Assembly: GCF_003050615.1 (NCBI RefSeq)
Contig: NZ_NWBU01000010.1
Location: 157,165 to 221,164 of the forward strand
Length of the DNA: 64,000 nucleotides
From: Sphingomonas oleivorans
GTDB taxonomy: Bacteria; Pseudomonadota; Alphaproteobacteria; Sphingomonadales; Sphingomonadaceae
Direction: 5' to 3'
Of the stretch, positions 59,930 to 64,000 are shown piece after piece. The translations under genes were made by a program, and so were the position numbers. Numbering within the stretch: the first letter of the stretch is position 1; every line of letters starts with the position of its first letter. A model generated the notes under the pieces. It was not told where the DNA came from and searched no databases. It saw only the letters and a program-made list of their open reading frames with translations.

Positions 59930-60478
59930 TCATCTGGTGGTAAGCTCGCGGAGCAGCTCGATATGATGCTCGATGACCGGCACCGTCTTGGCGGCGGCGG
60001 CGCGGAGGCGCGGATCGGTGCCGGAAGTGCTGTAGCGCTGGTGGAGCGCCAGCGCCTCATTATGCGCGAGCCTCTGCTGTTCCAGATAGAGGCGGTCACG
60101 CGCGCTGCCGCTGGCGGCGGAGAGCGCCTCGATCATCTCGGTCTTTCGCTCATCGAGCGTGGGCGGGGGAACCGTCATCCCGGCGGCAGTGGCGGCGGCG
60201 TTCAGATCGGCGCTGGTGCGTGCATGATCGGTGATCATCGTCTGGGCGAAATTCCTGATCCCCGCATTGGCGGTGCTCTGCAGCACCAGCTCGCTCGACT
60301 GGCGTTCATAGAGGTCGGCGGCGCCTGCCGCCTTGACATAGGCAGCTGCAGTGAGGCGCGTCCGATCCGTTTCGGCCGAAGGCGGTGGCGTGGCGGGACG
60401 CGGTGCCATGGCGGAAAGCGGGGCCGTGGCGGAAAGGAGGGCGGCGATGGCGAGGAGGGGGCGATAGCTTGTCTGCAT
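59930..60478 (-). CDS. DUF4142 exported protein
   Basis: A 182-residue periplasmic protein from the ATG at 60478. It has the signal peptide MQTSYRPLLAIAALLSATAPLSAMA, followed by a Pro-rich linker and a four-helix ferritin-like DUF4142 domain (AAYVKAAGAADLYERQSSELVL, ALHQRYSTSG, HHIELLRELT). It has no signature metal ligands that I can assign. DUF4142 proteins are often induced by stress in alphaproteobacteria, which agrees with the near-consensus EcfG promoter upstream. Confidence 0.85.
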   Translation of the reverse strand: MQTSYRPLLAIAALLSATAPLSAMAPRPATPPPSAETDRTRLTAAAYVKAAGAADLYERQSSELVLQSTANAGIRNFAQTMITDHARTSADLNAAATAAGMTVPPPTLDERKTEMIEALSAASGSARDRLYLEQQRLAHNEALALHQRYSTSGTDPRLRAAAAKTVPVIEHHIELLRELTTR

Positions 60479-60848
60479 GGCTTTTTTCCCATCGAGGGGC
60501 CAGGTGGCGGGATCCGTGCGGCGGCAACAACGCCGATCGGCCATGCGAAGCTCCCGCCATGGGGGCTTGTGCTGATTCAGAGACGAGAAAAAAGAAGTAA
60601 GAAAACAATCGGATAATGGCGATATTTGACGGCTTTGTCAGGGAAATTTCTTAGTATCGATCTGGCTCGTGAAAATAAGGATCAACCGGCGCCCCCGGCG
60701 GATATGGCGGCAGTCATCGGCGGAGCAGCCTGGACGGGATGCGTGAAATCCGGGTCGGGACAGCGGGAGCGGAAGCGGCGCCCGTGAGTTTAGCCGCAGG
60801 ACAAAGCTGCTCACCCATCATGCACATCCTGACTATGGGAGGCCGGAA
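60479..60848. other. Intergenic region between DUF4142 and hemerythrin genes
   Basis: 370 bases without a credible coding frame, holding the start regions of two divergent genes. It contains a near-consensus EcfG promoter (60529-60554) for the leftward gene, a TTTGACGG...TCTTAG stretch near 60628 that could be a sigma70 promoter for the rightward one, and an A/T-rich stretch at 60590-60610. I see no RNA gene or strong hairpin in it. Confidence 0.6.
60529..60554 (-). promoter_or_regulatory. Near-consensus EcfG promoter of the DUF4142 gene
   Basis: On the minus strand GGAGC (60550-60554), 17 bases, CGTT (60529-60532). The -35 differs from GGAAC by one base. It lies about 50 bp before the ATG at 60478. 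Confidence 0.45.
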
Positions 60849-61409
60849 ATGAACCTGATCGCTAGCAGGCACGACCAGAAGAATCTCGCCATCGGCGCCG
60901 CCGCCGGGATGGTGGCGGGGCTTGCCGCCAATTTCGTCCGCAAGGCCGTCGTCCAGGCGCCGGCCATGATGGCGGGCGACTGGGCCGATGCGCTCGTCGC
61001 CGAGCATAAGGCGGCGCTGGCGATATTCGACAGGCTGGAGGCGAGCGACGACATGCAGGTCACCAAGCGCGCGACGCTGCTGATGCAGCTCAAGCATGCG
61101 CTGACCAAGCATACGATCGAGGAGGAGAATGCCGTCTATGCCTCGCTGCGCGACAATGGCCAGAAGGAGGCGGCGGACCATCTCAACCACGAACATGGCT
61201 ATGTGAAGCAATATCTCTACGATCTGGAGATCATGCCCAAGAGCCATTCGCGCTGGCTGCCCATGGTGCGGGAATTCCGCGGCATGATCGAGCAGCATAT
61301 GCGCGAGGAGGAGAATGAGGTCTTCCCCAGGCTGAAGGCGCGGCTTTCCGTCGAGGAGAACAGGGCGCTGAGCCGGGCGGTCAACCGGGAAGGGATCAAG
61401 CTCGCCTGA
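60849..61409 (+). CDS. Hemerythrin-domain protein with N-terminal hydrophobic segment
   Basis: A 186-residue protein. Residues 13-37 (LAIGAAAGMVAGLAANFVRKAV) form a glycine/alanine-rich hydrophobic stretch that may associate with the membrane. The rest is a four-helix hemerythrin-like domain with His/Glu ligand candidates in AEHKAALAIFD, KHTIEEENAVY, HEHGYVKQYLY and EQHMREEENEVFP. It would bind a di-iron centre and sense or store oxygen, NO or iron. GGGAGG precedes the ATG. It is divergent from the DUF4142 gene. Confidence 0.85.
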   Translation: MNLIASRHDQKNLAIGAAAGMVAGLAANFVRKAVVQAPAMMAGDWADALVAEHKAALAIFDRLEASDDMQVTKRATLLMQLKHALTKHTIEEENAVYASLRDNGQKEAADHLNHEHGYVKQYLYDLEIMPKSHSRWLPMVREFRGMIEQHMREEENEVFPRLKARLSVEENRALSRAVNREGIKLA

Positions 61410-61415
61410 GACGGG

Positions 61416-62669
61416 TCAGGCGAGCTCGGCGAGGTCGAGCGCGTGGAGCAACGCCGCGCGGGCCGTTTCGATACTGCGCCATAGCGCGGGATCGGGCAGC
61501 ATTTCGGGCGTGATCGTCTCGGGCCAGTGGTGCGCGACAATATCCTCGATGCGGGCGAGCTTCGCCTCGTCGAGCAGGAAGCGGGAGTCGACCGTGGCGG
61601 GGTCGGCGACGACGCGCAGCCGCAGGCAGGCTGGGCCCCCGCCATTGGCCATGGATTCGCGAACGTCGACCAGCTCCAGCCGGCGGATCGGGCCGTTTCC
61701 GGCGACCATTTCCTGCAGCCAGGACCAGACGGCGGGCGTGTCGCGCGCCTCGGTAGGGAGGATCAGCGCGGCCTCGCCGCCGGGGAGCGTTACGAGCTGC
61801 GCGTTGAACACATAGCTGCGGATCGCATCGGCGAGGCTGACGCGATCGGCGGGAACCTCGACGATATCGACTTCGGGCAGCAGCCGGCGAAGATCCGCAT
61901 AAAGGCCCTCACGGTCGGCGAAGGCGCGTTCATGCGTGAAGAGGACGGTGCCGTTGGCGACGGCGACCACATCATTATGGAAGGCACCGGCGGCGATCAC
62001 CTCCTCCGACTGGGCGGCGAAGAGCGTGCGCGCGGGATCGAGAGTGTGGCGACGGGCGACGGCGCGGCTCGCTTGAAGGTGCTGGCGTGCGGGGAAGGGG
62101 CCGCCGGACAGGCCGTAGACGAAGATTTCCACCCCCGGCGCGCCATGGCCGGGGGCGAGGCGCATATGATTGGCAGCCCCTTCATCCCCGAAGGGCGCGG
62201 GCACGGGCGGGTGGACGGCGAAATGGCGCGCATCGGCGAAGGCCAGGCGGAGCTGGGCCAGCGTTTCGGGCCATTCATGGCTGCGATGCGCCATGGTCAT
62301 GAGATTGGCGACGGTCAGGTGGCAGCGGCCGTCGGCCGTGTCCGGCGCGGGCGAGACGGTCGCGGCATTGGCGGCCCACATGGGCGAGGCCGAAAGCGCA
62401 TTGGCGAGCAACAGCGGATCGGCATCGCGCGCGCGGGTGGCGAGGCGTGCCAGCCAGGCCTCGTCCGGGCGGCGATGGGGCAGGAACAGCCCCTGGGGCA
62501 GGCCGAGCACCATGTTTGCGCGCATCTTGGCAAGGCCCTGAAGCGCGGCGGCACGGGGATGGGAGGGGCTTCCGGCATTGCCGGTCGCAGCGAGATTGCC
62601 GAGGCTAAGCCCGGCATAATTATGGCTGGGGCCGACGATGCCGTCGAAATTGATCTCGATGAGCGTCAT
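61416..62669 (-). CDS. astB: N-succinylarginine dihydrolase
   Basis: Second step of the arginine succinyltransferase pathway: N2-succinylarginine to N2-succinylornithine, CO2 and two ammonia. The 417-residue protein starts MTLIEINFDGIVGPSHNYAGLS, the family signature. It has catalytic His in AGAFHNDVVAV, and the nucleophilic Cys in NGGGPACLRLRV near the C-terminus. Complete. It follows astA on the same strand by six bases. Confidence 0.95.
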   Translation of the reverse strand: MTLIEINFDGIVGPSHNYAGLSLGNLAATGNAGSPSHPRAAALQGLAKMRANMVLGLPQGLFLPHRRPDEAWLARLATRARDADPLLLANALSASPMWAANAATVSPAPDTADGRCHLTVANLMTMAHRSHEWPETLAQLRLAFADARHFAVHPPVPAPFGDEGAANHMRLAPGHGAPGVEIFVYGLSGGPFPARQHLQASRAVARRHTLDPARTLFAAQSEEVIAAGAFHNDVVAVANGTVLFTHERAFADREGLYADLRRLLPEVDIVEVPADRVSLADAIRSYVFNAQLVTLPGGEAALILPTEARDTPAVWSWLQEMVAGNGPIRRLELVDVRESMANGGGPACLRLRVVADPATVDSRFLLDEAKLARIEDIVAHHWPETITPEMLPDPALWRSIETARAALLHALDLAELA

Positions 62670-62675
62670 TGCGGT

Positions 62676-63689
62676 TCAGCGCGCGACATGGAGGATAGGG
62701 TCCCCGGCGGAGACGGAGAGGAGGACGGCCGCGTCGCGATCGATCGTGACGCTGTCTTCATCCTCGCTTAGCTGGGCATAGCTGGCGCGGAAATCGGCGA
62801 GACGACCGGCGGCGGCTATCACGCGGGCTCCGCCGCGCCCGTCTATGCCGGTCAGCACCGCCTCGCGCGATTCGGCGATGGTGCGGATGCGGTCGGTCTG
62901 CACCGCCATTGTGGGGCCGCCGTCGAAAATGTCGACATAGGCATCGTGCGAGAAGCCTTCATTTTCGAGCATCCGCATCGCGGCGCGCCCGGTGGGGTGC
63001 GGGCGGCCGATCACCGCGCGCGCGCTTTCCGGGAGCATGGCGGTATAGATGGGATGTTTGGGCATGAGATCGGCGATGAACTGATGGCCGTTCACCGCAT
63101 TGAACTCGTCCGCCTGCTGGAAGCTCATGCCGAAGAATTTGCCGGCCAGCCCTTCCCAGAAGGGCGAGCCGCCGGCCTCGTCGATCACGCCGCGCAGCTC
63201 GGCGATCACGCGATCGGCGAAACGGGCGCGATGCTGGCGGATGAAGAGGTAGCGGCTGCGCGCGAGCAGCAGGCCGAGCCCCCCGGCGCGCTCGCGCGGG
63301 TGGAGGAAGAGGCCGCCCACTTCCGAACAGCCCTCCAGATCGGTGACGAGCGTCAGCATCTCCGCACGGAAAGTGCGGTTCAATTCCTTTGATGCCTGGC
63401 TGAGCGTGCCGAGGCGATAGCTGTAGAAGGGCCAGCGCATGCCGACGCGGGAGAAGATCTGCGCGGTGCCGACGACCCGGCCGGTGGCGCCATCTTCCAG
63501 GATCAGCAGATAGAGATCGTCGCCCGGCATATCCTCCGCCTTGGCGAAGGCCTCGGCCGAGCAAGCGAGCTTGGCCTCCAGCGCGGGGCGATCGGGGGGC
63601 AGGTTGGTGAAGCCGCCGCCGGTGAGCTTCGCCATCTCATAAAGCGGCTCGAGATCGTCGAGGCGGGAGGGACGGACAAAGGCGCTCAT
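62676..63689 (-). CDS. astA: Arginine N-succinyltransferase
   Basis: First step of the arginine succinyltransferase pathway, using succinyl-CoA. The 337-residue protein of the AstA (GNAT-related) fold has the N-terminal RPSRLDDLEPLYEMAKLTGGGFTNLP, GCSEVGGLFLHPRERAGGLGLLLARSRYLFI (in part SEVGGLFLHPRERAGGLG), and GGPTMAVQTDRIRTI. Its start overlaps the stop of the upstream M20 hydrolase gene as ATGA, so the genes are translationally coupled. Confidence 0.95.
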   Translation of the reverse strand: MSAFVRPSRLDDLEPLYEMAKLTGGGFTNLPPDRPALEAKLACSAEAFAKAEDMPGDDLYLLILEDGATGRVVGTAQIFSRVGMRWPFYSYRLGTLSQASKELNRTFRAEMLTLVTDLEGCSEVGGLFLHPRERAGGLGLLLARSRYLFIRQHRARFADRVIAELRGVIDEAGGSPFWEGLAGKFFGMSFQQADEFNAVNGHQFIADLMPKHPIYTAMLPESARAVIGRPHPTGRAAMRMLENEGFSHDAYVDIFDGGPTMAVQTDRIRTIAESREAVLTGIDGRGGARVIAAAGRLADFRASYAQLSEDEDSVTIDRDAAVLLSVSAGDPILHVAR

Positions 63690-64000
63690 GGACGGCCGCC
63701 CTCGGCGAGGCGGAGCAGGACGAGCGCGGAAAGCTTGGCGCGCTCGGGCAGGCTTTCGACGATCAGAAATTCCTCCGCACTGTGAATGGCGCCGCCGCGC
63801 GCGCCCATCGTATCGACCACGGGCACGCCCTGGGCCGCGATATTATTGCCGTCGCAGACGCCGCCGGTGGCGCGCCATGCGATGTCGAGGCCCAGTTCCG
63901 CACCACAGCGCCGGACGAGGCCGAACAGACGCTGGGCGGCGGGATCGAGCGGCTTGGGTGGCCGTCCGAAGCCGCCATGGACATGGATGCGTAGCTGATG
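63686..64000 (-). CDS. M20-family metallohydrolase, C-terminal part (cut by window edge)
   Basis: The last 104 residues of a protein reading off the right edge. The segments ATGGVCDGNNIA and GARGGAIHSAEEFLIVESL are the C-terminal catalytic-domain motifs of M20/M25/M40 zinc hydrolases (carboxypeptidase G2-like), with a metal-ligand His in the latter. In sphingomonads such a gene sits in the arginine succinyltransferase operon. A role in releasing succinate or acyl groups from pathway intermediates is inference. It overlaps astA by three bases. Confidence 0.8.
   Translation of the reverse strand, partial: HQLRIHVHGGFGRPPKPLDPAAQRLFGLVRRCGAELGLDIAWRATGGVCDGNNIAAQGVPVVDTMGARGGAIHSAEEFLIVESLPERAKLSALVLLRLAEGGRP

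Overview
The window is a dense, GC-rich chromosomal segment typical of an alphaproteobacterium of the order Sphingomonadales. The evidence is the mix of gene families (UPF0262, DUF2849/DUF934 sulfur genes, a five-gene F1 ATP synthase operon without F0 genes, an arginine succinyltransferase operon carrying an M20 hydrolase, a TamA/TamB pair, PHB depolymerase) and promoters of the EcfG general-stress type (GGAAC-N16/17-CGTT). I see no rRNA, tRNA, CRISPR, insertion sequence or prophage. Genus and species cannot be fixed from the sequence alone.

Layout. 1-4.3 kb: the 3' part of an NRAMP-type transporter, pyrimidine salvage (dcd, cdd), UPF0262 and dnaB. 4.5-8.4 kb: a tightly coupled assimilatory sulfur operon read leftward (cobA, DUF2849, sulfite reductase, DUF934, cysH). 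8.5-17.2 kb: SelO, an alpha/beta hydrolase, a nitronate monooxygenase-like enzyme, a glutamine amidotransferase, recN and ligA. 17.3-24.5 kb: an ABC exporter, PHB depolymerase, dipeptide epimerase and bifunctional PutA. 24.6-28.8 kb: a stress block with an MscS channel and topoisomerase IB facing a DJ-1/PfpI protein across two back-to-back EcfG promoters, then two small genes divergent from an S24 repressor with a striking operator. 29-35.3 kb: tamA-tamB. 35.3-42.7 kb: an MFS pump, three OsmC-domain genes, small membrane proteins, type II NADH dehydrogenase, azoreductase and a LysR regulator. 42.7-50.8 kb: DUF885 peptidase, molbindin, ugd, GH8 glycosidase, msrA, a Sua5-type TsaC, a GntR regulator and an exported methyltransferase. 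51-56 kb: the atpHAGD-x-C operon, with an extra Cys-rich small gene between atpD and atpC. 56.2-64 kb: ada, priA, a general-stress cluster (74-aa protein, DUF4142, hemerythrin) and the arginine succinyltransferase genes, the last cut by the window edge.

How the genes work together. The sulfur operon makes sulfide from APS/PAPS and makes its own siroheme precursor. PutA and the Ast enzymes both feed glutamate. PhaZ links to carbon storage. OsmC proteins, MsrA, NDH-2, azoreductase, DJ-1, hemerythrin and Ada form a broad redox and damage-defence background, part of it probably under EcfG control.

Most notable: the paired EcfG promoters at 26819-26869 and another exact match at 59870-59895; an overlapping tandem operator (28050-28087) covering the ribosome binding site of the S24 repressor; a probable leaderless, self-repressed GntR gene; the small Cys-rich protein inside the ATP synthase operon; and a family of intergenic CCGTCGC...GCGACGG palindromes, one of which sits inside the atp operon. 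No clearly new multi-gene system is evident. The S24 locus and the atp-embedded gene are the best leads.
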